Assembly: GCA_019115345.1 (NCBI GenBank)
Contig: DXDV01000270.1
Location: forward strand, 1 to 8,853
Source of the DNA: Candidatus Intestinimonas stercorigallinarum
GTDB taxonomy: Bacteria; Bacillota; Clostridia; Oscillospirales; Oscillospiraceae
Direction: 5' to 3'
DNA length: 8,853 nucleotides
This document shows positions 1 through 5,825 of the stretch, one piece after another. The notes under the pieces were generated by a model, which had not been told where the DNA came from, searched no databases, and saw only the letters and a list, made by a program, of their open reading frames with translations. Each line of letters starts with the position of its first letter. Positions within the stretch are counted from its first letter, which is position 1. The position numbers and the translations under genes are program-made.

Positions 1-1
1 C

Positions 2-1993
2 ACCCGATTTCTCCCCGTCTCCAAAGCGGACATGAAGGACCTGGGCTGGGAGGACTACGACTTCCTCATCATCACCGGCGACGCCTATGTGGACCACCCC
101 TCCTTCGGCCCGGCCATCATCTCCCGGGTGCTGGAGGCGGAGGGCTACCGGGTGGCGGTGCTGGCCCAGCCCGACTGGAGGGACCCGGCGGCCTTCACCG
201 CCCTGGGCCGCCCCAGGCTGGGGGTGATGCTCTCGGCGGGCAACATCGACTCCATGGTGGCCCACTACACCGTGGCCAAGCGCCGCCGGACCGAGGACGC
301 CTATTCCCCGGGAAAGCGGGCGGGGCTCCGCCCCGACCGGGCGGCCATCGTCTACGCCAACCGGGTCCGGGAGGTCTTTGGGGATATCCCCCTGGTCATC
401 GGCGGGCTGGAGGCCTCCCTCCGCCGCTTCGCCCACTACGACTACTGGGAGGACAAGGTCCGGCGGGCCATCATTTTTGACGCCCAGGCCGACCTGCTGG
501 TCTACGGCATGGGGGAGCGGGCCACCCGGGAGATCGCCGCCCGCCTGGCCTCCGGCACCCCCATTTCGGAGATCACCGACGTAAAGGGCACCTGCTTCGT
601 GGGCAGGGACCCGGGGGCGTGCGCCTACCCCATGGTGGAGGTCCCCTCCTTCGAGACCGTCCGGGAGGACAAGCGGGCCTATGCCCAGGCCAACATGGTG
701 GAGTACCAGGAGCACGACCCCATCGTGGGCCGGGCCATCCTCCAGCGCCACGGGGACCGGCTCCTCATCTGCAATCCCCCCGCCATGCCCCTGGACACGG
801 AGGAGCTGGACGCCGTCTTTGAGCTGCCCTACGTCCGGGAGCCCCACCCCATGTACGACAGCATGGGGGGCGTCCCCGCCATCGAGGAGGTCCGCTTCTC
901 CGTCATCCACAACCGGGGCTGCTTCGGGGCCTGCAACTTCTGCTCCCTGGCCTTCCACCAGGGGCGCATCGTCACCTCCCGCAGCCACGAGAGCGTCATC
1001 CGGGAGGTGACCGCCCTCACCAAGCACCCCGGCTTCAAGGGCTATATCCATGACGTGGGGGGACCCACCGCCAACTTCCGCCGCCCCGCCTGCAAAAAAC
1101 AGAGGAAGGCGGGCCTGTGCAAAAACCGGGCCTGCCTCTCTCCCACCGCCTGCCCCAACCTGGACGCCGACCACACCGACTATCTCATGCTCCTGCGGAA
1201 GCTCCGGGCCATCCCCGGGGTGAAAAAGGTGTTCATCCGCTCCGGCATCCGGTTCGACTATATGATGAAGGACCCCAGCGGCGAGTTCTTTGCCGAGCTG
1301 GTGAAGCACCACATCTCCGGCCAGCTCAAGGTGGCCCCGGAGCACTGCGTCAACGGGGTGCTGGACGAGATGGGCAAGCCCCACATCGAGGTCTATGAGA
1401 AGTTCCGGCAGAAGTACGAGCGGCTCAACCAGAAGTATGGAAAAGAGCAGTACCTGGTGCCCTATCTCATGTCCTCCCACCCGGGCTGCACCCTCCGGGA
1501 CGCGGTGAAGCTGGCCGAGTGGCTCAACAGGTCCGGCCGCCAGCCGGAGCAGGTCCAGGACTTCTATCCCACGCCGGGGACCCTCTCCACCTGCATGTAC
1601 CACACCGGCCTGGACCCCCGGACCATGCAGCCGGTGTTCGTCCCCACCGACGCTCACCACAAGGCCATGCAGCGGGCCCTGATGCAGTGGAAGCGGCCGG
1701 AGAAGCGGCCCCTGGTGAAGGAGGCCCTGAAGGAGGCCGGCCGGGAGGACCTCATCGGCTACGGCAAGGAGTGCCTCCTCCGGCCCGACCGGCCCGCCTG
1801 GACCGGCAAGCCCGGTGCCCCGGCCAAGGGCAAGGCCCAGGGCCGGAGCGGCAGGCCCCCCAAGCGGGAGGAGGAGAAGCTCAAGCAGAAGGGCAGGCGG
1901 GTGGAGCACAACGACCCCCAGCCCAAGCGGAAGGCGGGCTGGGCCAAGCCCAAGCCCAAGAAGAACGCCAAGCCCGGCAAGGGCAGAAAATAA
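2..1993 (+). CDS. ygiQ: YgiQ family radical SAM protein (5' end outside window)
   Basis: This is a radical SAM enzyme of the YgiQ family (UPF0313), a widespread conserved family whose reaction is not established. Numbering from the Met codon at 32, the iron-sulphur motif CxxxCxxC is Cys297, Cys301 and Cys304 (CFGACNFC). Family signatures include ITGDAYVDHPSFG near residue 14, GGLEASLRR near 123, AHYDYW near 134, GGPTAN near 345 and KVAPEH near 430. The reading frame is open to the window edge, and the ten codons before Met32 (TRFLPVSKAD) match the FLPMSxxxM stretch found upstream of this point in E. coli YgiQ. The true start is therefore outside the window, and the Met at 32 is internal. The last 60 or so residues are a Lys/Arg/Pro/Gly-rich basic tail of low complexity, as is common in this family and suggestive of RNA or nucleic-acid contact (inference). 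No strong intrinsic terminator follows; a palindromic repeat begins 15 bases after the stop. Confidence 0.95.
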   Translation, partial: TRFLPVSKADMKDLGWEDYDFLIITGDAYVDHPSFGPAIISRVLEAEGYRVAVLAQPDWRDPAAFTALGRPRLGVMLSAGNIDSMVAHYTVAKRRRTEDAYSPGKRAGLRPDRAAIVYANRVREVFGDIPLVIGGLEASLRRFAHYDYWEDKVRRAIIFDAQADLLVYGMGERATREIAARLASGTPISEITDVKGTCFVGRDPGACAYPMVEVPSFETVREDKRAYAQANMVEYQEHDPIVGRAILQRHGDRLLICNPPAMPLDTEELDAVFELPYVREPHPMYDSMGGVPAIEEVRFSVIHNRGCFGACNFCSLAFHQGRIVTSRSHESVIREVTALTKHPGFKGYIHDVGGPTANFRRPACKKQRKAGLCKNRACLSPTACPNLDADHTDYLMLLRKLRAIPGVKKVFIRSGIRFDYMMKDPSGEFFAELVKHHISGQLKVAPEHCVNGVLDEMGKPHIEVYEKFRQKYERLNQKYGKEQYLVPYLMSSHPGCTLRDAVKLAEWLNRSGRQPEQVQDFYPTPGTLSTCMYHTGLDPRTMQPVFVPTDAHHKAMQRALMQWKRPEKRPLVKEALKEAGREDLIGYGKECLLRPDRPAWTGKPGAPAKGKAQGRSGRPPKREEEKLKQKGRRVEHNDPQPKRKAGWAKPKPKKNAKPGKGRK

Positions 1994-2007
1994 AATCGCC
2001 CCATTCC

Positions 2008-2115
2008 CGTCATCCTGAGACCGTGGGCCGAAGGATCCGTATCTCCCGTCCCTTTGCGCTGCGCGATAGGGGACAGGGTGGGGGAGGCGGATCCTTCGCT
2101 TCGCTCAGGATGACG
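2008..2115. repeat. Self-complementary intergenic repeat (REP/MITE-like)
   Basis: This 108-base palindromic unit lies in the gap between ygiQ and the next gene. The outer arms CGTCATCCTGAG (2008-2019) and CTCAGGATGACG (2104-2115) are perfect 12-base complements. The second arms CGAAGGATCCG (2029-2039) and CGGATCCTTCG (2088-2098) are perfect 11-base complements. Inner pairs continue with CTCCC (2043-2047) against GGGAG (2082-2086), and GTCCC (2048-2052) against GGGAC (2070-2074), so almost the whole unit can fold into one long hairpin. The spacer between the two left arms does not pair with its counterpart. I recall the CATCCTGAG...GAAGGATC pattern as recurring between genes in many bacterial genomes, which suggests a dispersed repeat. 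There is no T-run after the stem, so it is not a classical terminator, although such a hairpin could stabilise the 3' end of the ygiQ transcript. Confidence 0.75.
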
Positions 2116-2224
2116 CGGTATGGACGGCAAAGCACACATGAGCCGAGCGAAATTCCTTTTCCCGGTGGAAAACTTTTCCGCGCCCTCCGCCGTCTAACGG
2201 GCATCCGAAACTGAGAGGTGACCT

Positions 2225-3379
2225 ATGGAACTGCGGTACAATCTGACCAAACAGGACTTCAAACGGGGGCTGCTCCTCCACGAGAAGCGGCCCAAGGGGG
2301 CGTGGCCGATCTTCCGAAAGCTGGAGTGGCTCTTCTTCGCGGCCATGGCGCTGGTGAGCGGCGTCCTTCTGGCCATGCTGCTCTTCCTCCTGGCGGTGGG
2401 GGAGTGGGAAGAGGATTTCGGCTCTGTCCTCACGTTGGGCATCGTCACCCTGGCGGCCTGCCTGGTCTTTTTGTGGCTGCTCTCCGCACGGCGGAGGGCC
2501 TTTCACGGTGTCCGGATGCTGGCGGGGGAGGGGGGCTTCTTCGGCCCCCGGACCCTCACCCTCACCGGTGAGGGCGTGGCCGTCACCTACGGCGTCAACC
2601 GCCGGGTGGAGCCCTACGACGCCATCCGCGAGGTGTGGAGCAGGCGGGGCTATGTGCTCCTCTACCTGAAAAGCGGACTCTGGGAGGTGACGCCCCCCTG
2701 CGCCTTTGCCGGGGCGGAGGAGAAGGAGGCCTTCCTCACCGCCTTGGCCGAGGCCCGGCAGGGGCGGCCACCCCAGAACGTCCAGGAGGCGGCGGCTGCC
2801 CCAGTGGCACCGGAGGAGGCCGCCTTCACCCTCCATTACGCCTGGACGCCGGAGGGGCTGGACGCCGCCCTTCTTAAGGCCAATCTGGCCTATTGCCGCA
2901 CCCGGCTTTTCTGGCGGCCTTTGGTGGTGCTGATCGCCGTTCTCTCCATCCCCGCGCTGGTGTCGGGCGTCCTGGTCCTCATCGGCACCCTCACCGCCGT
3001 GCCGCTGCCGTCCGCCGGCGAGGTGGCCGGCGCTGTGGGCGGACTGCTCATCGGCCTGGGGCTGTGCTCCATCTGGCTGAACTTTATCCCCGGCTTCATG
3101 GCCTGGGCCATCCGGCGGCAGAAGAAAAAAGACGGGGAGCTCCGAAGGCTGCTGGAGGGCCCCATCACCGATATCATCGGCCCCGGCGGGGTGGACAGCC
3201 TCCGGCCCGGGGAGCGGGAGCGGACCCTGTGGAGCCAGGTGGGCGGCGTCAAGTCGGCGGACTGGGGACTGATCCTCTTCCGGCGGGACCGGAAAATGCT
3301 CCTCTTCCCGCCGGAGTCCTTCGCCAGCCGGGCCGAGCAGGAGGCGGCGGCGGACTACGCCCGGGCGCGGCTGGGCTGA
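2225..3379 (+). CDS. Membrane protein, internally duplicated YcxB-like
   Basis: This 384-residue integral membrane protein has no confirmed function. Predicted helix pairs lie at about 34-58 and 66-87 in the first half, and 229-258 and 267-297 in the second. Each half has the same plan: a short beta-like start (LRYNLTKQDF at 3; FTLHYAWTPEGL at 201), two membrane helices, a basic loop, then a soluble alpha/beta segment with a GP-x-T motif (GPRTLTLT at 107; GPITDIIG at 312), a tryptophan turn (IREVWSRRGYVLLYL; LWSQVGGVKSADWGLILF), a hydrophobic strand and a PP-x-x-FA/FAS element before a final helix. This plan matches YcxB-like proteins (YcxB C-terminal domain), which normally carry one copy, so a tandem duplication and fusion is the likely origin. 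Residues 178-200 form an Ala/Pro-rich linker. The start at 2225 is supported by GAGAGGTG five bases upstream. Family assignment is from memory of the domain pattern. Confidence 0.8.
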   Translation: MELRYNLTKQDFKRGLLLHEKRPKGAWPIFRKLEWLFFAAMALVSGVLLAMLLFLLAVGEWEEDFGSVLTLGIVTLAACLVFLWLLSARRRAFHGVRMLAGEGGFFGPRTLTLTGEGVAVTYGVNRRVEPYDAIREVWSRRGYVLLYLKSGLWEVTPPCAFAGAEEKEAFLTALAEARQGRPPQNVQEAAAAPVAPEEAAFTLHYAWTPEGLDAALLKANLAYCRTRLFWRPLVVLIAVLSIPALVSGVLVLIGTLTAVPLPSAGEVAGAVGGLLIGLGLCSIWLNFIPGFMAWAIRRQKKKDGELRRLLEGPITDIIGPGGVDSLRPGERERTLWSQVGGVKSADWGLILFRRDRKMLLFPPESFASRAEQEAAADYARARLG

Positions 3380-3406
3380 GGGGACGCCTTGATACATAGA
3401 CAAAAC

Positions 3407-3440
3407 AGCGTGGAACACGGCCGCTGCCGTGCTCCACGCT
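3407..3440. repeat. Hairpin repeat copy 1
   Basis: This hairpin has a 15-position stem with a single A/C mismatch (3415/3432) and a four-base loop CGCT, followed by GCTTT. It is nearly identical in direct orientation to the hairpin at 3686-3725: 3406-3445 matches it at 38 of 40 positions, with C/T changes at 3421 and 3424. It lies 28 bases after the YcxB-like stop and may help end that transcript, but only three T residues follow, so terminator activity would be weak. Confidence 0.75.
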
Positions 3441-3680
3441 GCTTTCAGCTTGTCGAAAAAGTCCAAAATGCGTCAGATCATGCGCAAGAGCCTCGCAGAG
3501 TTCCGTCGTCCGCAGACGACGGAATAAAATACAGTCCGTTTTTTCCGGCGACATGTGCGTCGGAAAAAACACTTCTCAGCCTGCAAGCGTGCGAGCGCAG
3601 CGAGTGCGACGCAGCAGGCTGCGACTTTTCGAGCACGTGCTTGCACGTGCGAGAGAGCCTGTCGACTTTGTCGACAGGCT

Positions 3681-3726
3681 CAAAGCAGCGTGGAACACGG
3701 TCGTTGCCGTGCTCCACGCTGCTTTG
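3681..3726. repeat. Hairpin repeat copy 2
   Basis: This is a longer version of the hairpin at 3407-3440. The stem spans 21 positions, from CAAAGCAGCG to CGCTGCTTTG, with the same internal A/C mismatch (3695/3712), one closing T-G wobble and a four-base loop. Both changes from copy 1 (C to T at 3701 and 3704) fall at the loop: one turns the closing C-G pair into a T-G wobble and the other is in the loop itself, so the stem is kept. It lies directly beyond the stop codon of the minus-strand lipoprotein gene and could stabilise or end that transcript. Confidence 0.75.
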
Positions 3727-3729
3727 CTG

Positions 3730-4032
3730 TCACCGCTGTCCGGTCAGGGCGTCTCCCGCCTTTTCCACGGCTTTCCCGGCGTCGTCCACGGTGTCCTTGA
3801 CCGCGTCGCCCGCGTCGTCCACCGCGTCCCCGATGTCCTCGCCGGGGCTGCCGGTGTGGTACGTGCCGTCCTCCACCTGTCCGTCCTCGCCGGCGTGGTA
3901 GTTGTCCGAGGGCGAGATGGTCTGGCTGGGCGTGGGCGTGTGGGTGGTCTCAGGCGTGCTGGAATCGGAGCAGCCCACCCCGGCCAGGAGCACCGCCAAG
4001 GCGCAAAGCAGGGCGAAATAAGGTCGTTTCAT
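3730..4032 (-). CDS. Small predicted lipoprotein with 11-residue repeats
   Basis: This 100-residue secreted protein is likely lipid-anchored. It starts MKRPYFALL, has a hydrophobic core to about residue 17, and has Cys21 in the context LLAGVGC followed by SDSS. The lipobox is slightly off consensus, with Gly rather than Leu at -3, but the Lys/Arg start, the hydrophobic stretch and the Ser/Asp after Cys fit a class II signal. Residues 25-43 are Thr/Ser/Pro-rich, typical of a surface spacer. Residues 69-96 carry an 11-residue amphipathic repeat (DAVDDAGDAVK, DTVDDAGKAVE, then KAGDAL), resembling LEA-like or apolipoprotein-like helices. GGAGGA lies six bases before the start codon on the minus strand. 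The gene is divergent from the PerR-like regulator, and the gap between them is about 180 bases. Function is unknown; an envelope or stress role would be a guess. Confidence 0.82.
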   Translation of the reverse strand: MKRPYFALLCALAVLLAGVGCSDSSTPETTHTPTPSQTISPSDNYHAGEDGQVEDGTYHTGSPGEDIGDAVDDAGDAVKDTVDDAGKAVEKAGDALTGQR

Positions 4033-4137
4033 GTCCTTTCCTCCCCGTCGTCAAAGTTTGGTTCCCAATCGCCCTTAGTGTGCGCCGGAGGCCGAAGGCT
4101 AGTCCCAGAAAAATTTTTGAAAAAGTAAAAATAATGC

Positions 4138-4166
4138 TTGCATTTCGCTACGGCATCTGCTATACT
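4138..4166 (+). promoter_or_regulatory. Sigma-A type promoter of the perR operon
   Basis: A -35 element TTGCAT (4138-4143) and a -10 element TATACT (4161-4166) are separated by exactly 17 bases, in an AT-rich stretch of an otherwise GC-rich window. Transcription would begin near 4173, just before the operator at 4178-4192 and about 38 bases before the regulator's start codon. Confidence 0.72.
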
Positions 4167-4177
4167 CTAAACAGTAA

Positions 4178-4192
4178 CAATAATAATTATTG
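4178..4192. promoter_or_regulatory. PerR/Fur-type operator, perfect 7-1-7 inverted repeat
   Basis: The sequence CAATAATAATTATTG is a perfect inverted repeat of two 7-base arms around one central base, the architecture of Bacillus PerR and Fur boxes. Compared with the PerR consensus half TTATAAT, each arm matches at five of seven positions, including the inner ATAAT. It covers roughly +6 to +20 of the predicted transcript, where a bound repressor would block initiation or clearance. The adjacent gene encodes a PerR-like protein, so autoregulation is the natural reading. Confidence 0.72.
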
Positions 4193-4210
4193 ATAGCGGG
4201 GAAGTGAGTC

Positions 4211-4597
4211 ATGACAGGAAAGCGTTATTCCAAACAACGGGAGTTGATCTACCAGTGCCTGCTGGCCTCCCGGGAGCACCCCACGGCGGAGATGCTCTAT
4301 CAACAGCTCAAGCCGGAGAATCCCAGCCTGAGCCTGGGGACGGTATACCGGAACCTCAATCTGCTGGCGGAGCAGGGGATCATCATCAGGATGCCCTTCC
4401 CCATCGAGCGGTACGACGCCTACACCGAGCCCCATCCCCATTTCCGCTGCCGCGTCTGCGGCTCGGTCTACGATTTGGAGGGCGTGGATTACGACCGGGA
4501 CCTGGATGAGAAGGCCGTTGTCCTCAGCGGCCACCAGGTGGAGCGCCATGATCTGGTCTTTACCGGCGTATGCACCCACTGCGCCCAGCGCCATTGA
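4211..4597 (+). CDS. perR: PerR-like peroxide-sensing Fur-family repressor
   Basis: This 128-residue metal-dependent transcription repressor has a winged-helix DNA-binding domain at about 5-62, with recognition helix around SLGTVYRNLNLL (41-52), followed by a dimerisation domain. Two CxxC pairs, Cys80/Cys83 and Cys121/Cys124, form the structural zinc site. The five regulatory-metal ligands of Bacillus subtilis PerR (H37, D85, H91, H93, D104) align with His23, Asp69, His75, His77 and Asp88 here. Asp rather than Glu at the last position distinguishes peroxide-sensing PerR from iron-sensing Fur in B. subtilis. In PerR, iron-bound His37 and His91 are oxidised by peroxide and DNA is released. GGGGAAG lies about seven bases before the start. 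The gene leads a probable operon with superoxide reductase (78-base gap) and rubrerythrin (50-base gap), the expected targets. It is shorter than typical PerR (about 145 residues) because the C-terminal tail is absent. A Fur or other paralogue cannot be excluded from sequence alone. Confidence 0.88.
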   Translation: MTGKRYSKQRELIYQCLLASREHPTAEMLYQQLKPENPSLSLGTVYRNLNLLAEQGIIIRMPFPIERYDAYTEPHPHFRCRVCGSVYDLEGVDYDRDLDEKAVVLSGHQVERHDLVFTGVCTHCAQRH

Positions 4598-4675
4598 CGC
4601 GGGAAAGCCTTACCCCTCGGTCCGTGGACGCGGACCCGAATATACAAGAAATTTGAACAAATGGAGGAATGATTT

Positions 4676-5047
4676 ATGGAACTCAAGCTCTACCGCTGCG
4701 CCCACTGCGGCAATATCGTCTTCAAGGCTGTGGATTCCGGCGTGCCCCTGATGTGCTGCGGCCAGAAGATGGAGGAACTGGTGCCCAATACCACCGACGG
4801 CGCGCTGGAGAAGCACGTCCCCCAGATCACCCGGGACGGCAGCCACGTCACCGTGCAGGTGGGCTCCGTGGTCCATCCCATGCTGGACGCCCACTATATC
4901 CAGCTCATCGCCGCCGTCAGCGGCGACAAGGTCACCTTCCGGATGCCCAAGCCCGGCGAGGAGCCCGTGCTGAAGGTTGGCGGCGCCGAGCCCGTCACCG
5001 CCTACGAGTACTGCAACCTCCACGGCTTCTGGAAGGGCCAGGAGTAA
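4676..5047 (+). CDS. dfx: Desulfoferrodoxin (two-iron-site superoxide reductase)
   Basis: This 123-residue cytoplasmic enzyme reduces superoxide to hydrogen peroxide without releasing oxygen, as is usual in anaerobes. The N-terminal desulforedoxin-like domain (1-37) binds iron through Cys8, Cys11, Cys27 and Cys28 (CAHC and CC). The catalytic domain supplies His47 in the EKHVP motif, with Glu45/Lys46 alongside, then His67 (VVHPM), His73 (AHYIQ), Cys113 and His116 (CNLHGFW). This is the full His4-Cys iron site of the Desulfovibrio enzyme, and the overall length is also the same. GGAGGA ends seven bases before the start codon. The gene sits between the PerR-like regulator and rubrerythrin; the peroxide it makes would be removed by the latter. 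No separate promoter or terminator is evident in the 78-base upstream gap, which holds only a short GGTCCG/CGGACC hairpin at 4619-4636 without a T-run. Electrons probably come from rubredoxin or the rubredoxin-like domain of rubrerythrin (inference). Confidence 0.96.
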   Translation: MELKLYRCAHCGNIVFKAVDSGVPLMCCGQKMEELVPNTTDGALEKHVPQITRDGSHVTVQVGSVVHPMLDAHYIQLIAAVSGDKVTFRMPKPGEEPVLKVGGAEPVTAYEYCNLHGFWKGQE

Positions 5048-5097
5048 GACCTGTATTCACAACCGACGGATGCTGATTTAGAAAGGAGTCTTTTATT

Positions 5098-5631
5098 ATG
5101 GAACTGAAGGGCAGCAAGACGGAAGCCAATCTCTGGAAAGCCTTTGCCGGGGAGTCCATGGCCCGCAACAAGTACACCTATTTTGCCAGCAAGGCCCGCA
5201 AGGAGGGCTACGAGCAGATCGCCGCCATCTTCGAGGAGACCGCCGGCAACGAGAAGGAGCACGCCAAGCTGTGGTTCAAGGCGCTCAGCGGCATCGGCGA
5301 CACCGCCGCCAACCTGATCGCCGCCGCCGAGGGCGAGCACGAAGAGTGGACCGAGATGTACAAGGAGATGTCCGAGACCGCCCGTGAGGAGGGCTTCCAC
5401 GCTCTGGCCGACGCCTTTGCCGCCGTGGGCAAGATCGAGAAGAGCCACGAGGAGCGCTATGTGAAGCTGGCCGAGAACCTCTCCAACAGCGAGGTCTTCA
5501 AGCGCGCCGAGATCAAGGTCTGGTACTGCCGCAACTGCGGCCACCTGGAGTACGGCACGGAGGCCCCCGAGGTCTGCCCCGTCTGCGGTCATCCCCAGGC
5601 CTACTTTGAGATCAAGGCCGATAACTACTAA
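5098..5631 (+). CDS. rbr: Rubrerythrin
   Basis: This 177-residue non-haem iron peroxidase reduces hydrogen peroxide to water in anaerobes. Residues 1-135 form the ferritin-like four-helix bundle with the diiron ligands: Glu19 (AGES), Glu52 and His55 (ExxH), Glu80 and Glu83 (GEHEEW), and Glu114 with His117 (ExxH). Residues 140-177 form a rubredoxin-type domain with Cys144/Cys147 (CRNC) and Cys160/Cys163 (CPVC). The domain order is that of classical rubrerythrin, not reverse rubrerythrin, although the protein is shorter than the Desulfovibrio vulgaris form (about 191 residues). AAAGGAG lies nine bases before the start codon. It is the last gene of the perR-dfx-rbr unit, and a strong terminator begins 16 bases after its stop. 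Expression is probably PerR-controlled through the promoter at 4138; I see no separate operator in the 50-base gap. Confidence 0.97.
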   Translation: MELKGSKTEANLWKAFAGESMARNKYTYFASKARKEGYEQIAAIFEETAGNEKEHAKLWFKALSGIGDTAANLIAAAEGEHEEWTEMYKEMSETAREEGFHALADAFAAVGKIEKSHEERYVKLAENLSNSEVFKRAEIKVWYCRNCGHLEYGTEAPEVCPVCGHPQAYFEIKADNY

Positions 5632-5647
5632 GCCATACCGAACAACG

Positions 5648-5685
5648 CGCGGCGTCCGCTCCTTCGAGCGGACGCCGCGTTTTTT
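5648..5685 (+). terminator. Strong intrinsic terminator after rubrerythrin
   Basis: A perfect 14-base GC-rich stem (5648-5661 with 5666-5679) with a CTTC loop is followed immediately by six T residues (5680-5685). It closes the perR-dfx-rbr unit and separates it from the amidohydrolase gene. Confidence 0.93.
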
Positions 5686-5745
5686 AAAAATATCCCCGTG
5701 AGGAGGGGGGCTCCGGCGCGGGGGACGGCTCTACGGCTCCTTCGG

Positions 5746-5774
5746 TTGCGCGCCGCGCCGGGTCATGCTATACT
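5746..5774 (+). promoter_or_regulatory. Candidate promoter of the amidohydrolase gene
   Basis: TTGCGC (5746-5751) and TATACT (5769-5774) are spaced by 17 bases, giving a -10 identical to that of the perR promoter and a weak -35. An 8-base inverted repeat, CCGGCGCG (5713-5720) and CGCGCCGG (5754-5761), overlaps the spacer and could affect binding. No PerR-type box is visible here. Start would be near 5781, about 45 bases before the gene, which has AAGGAGGT as its ribosome binding site at 5812-5819. Confidence 0.55.
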
Positions 5775-5825
5775 TGAGATGAGAACACGCCAAGACTCAC
5801 GACTCTGTCTGAAGGAGGTCCGACC

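Larger units (their letters stand above)
3401..3726. repeat. Hairpin-packed MITE-like element with inverted-repeat ends
   Basis: This 326-base stretch fills the gap between two convergent genes and ends three bases before the stop of the minus-strand lipoprotein gene. Its ends are ungapped inverted repeats: 3401-3465 matches the complement of 3662-3726 at 54 of 65 positions by my hand count. Between the ends lie further hairpins: 3501-3524 (perfect 10-base stem, loop CGCA), 3538-3570 (perfect 10-base stem with six T and six A), 3577-3621 (8-base stem CAGCCTGC/GCAGGCTG plus inner GCGT/ACGC) and 3656-3680 (perfect 11-base stem, loop TTT, with two GTCGAC sites). I see no coding sequence with a ribosome binding site; the open frames crossing it are composed of hairpin sequence. 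No clear target-site duplication is visible at the edges. It may be a non-autonomous mobile element, a composite of smaller palindromes, or a structured RNA. Confidence 0.65.

Noticed and set aside
2157..2179. Alternating TTTTCC / GGAAAA / TTTTCC words before the YcxB-like gene, able to form two competing small hairpins
   Set aside because: Stems are only six pairs, mostly A-T, and there is no supporting promoter or regulator context; it could be chance.
1519..2214. 231-residue plus-strand frame overlapping the end of ygiQ
   Set aside because: It is an out-of-frame shadow of ygiQ that runs into the palindromic repeat; Gly/Gln/Pro/Arg-rich and without a start signal.
2105..3466. 453-residue open frame on the minus strand across the YcxB-like gene
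   Set aside because: It is antisense to a gene with a good ribosome binding site and membrane topology. Its translation is low-complexity Gly/His/Gln/Pro-rich sequence typical of the reverse of GC-rich codons, with no domain.
3401..3726. CRISPR array
   Set aside because: There are only two copies of the repeated hairpin, unequal in length, 276 bases apart, with no regular spacers and no cas genes nearby.
3389..4128. Two overlapping plus-strand frames (3389-3901 and 3553-4128) through the hairpin element and the lipoprotein gene
   Set aside because: The products are read through palindromes and the reverse of the lipoprotein repeat, without a ribosome binding site or recognisable fold.
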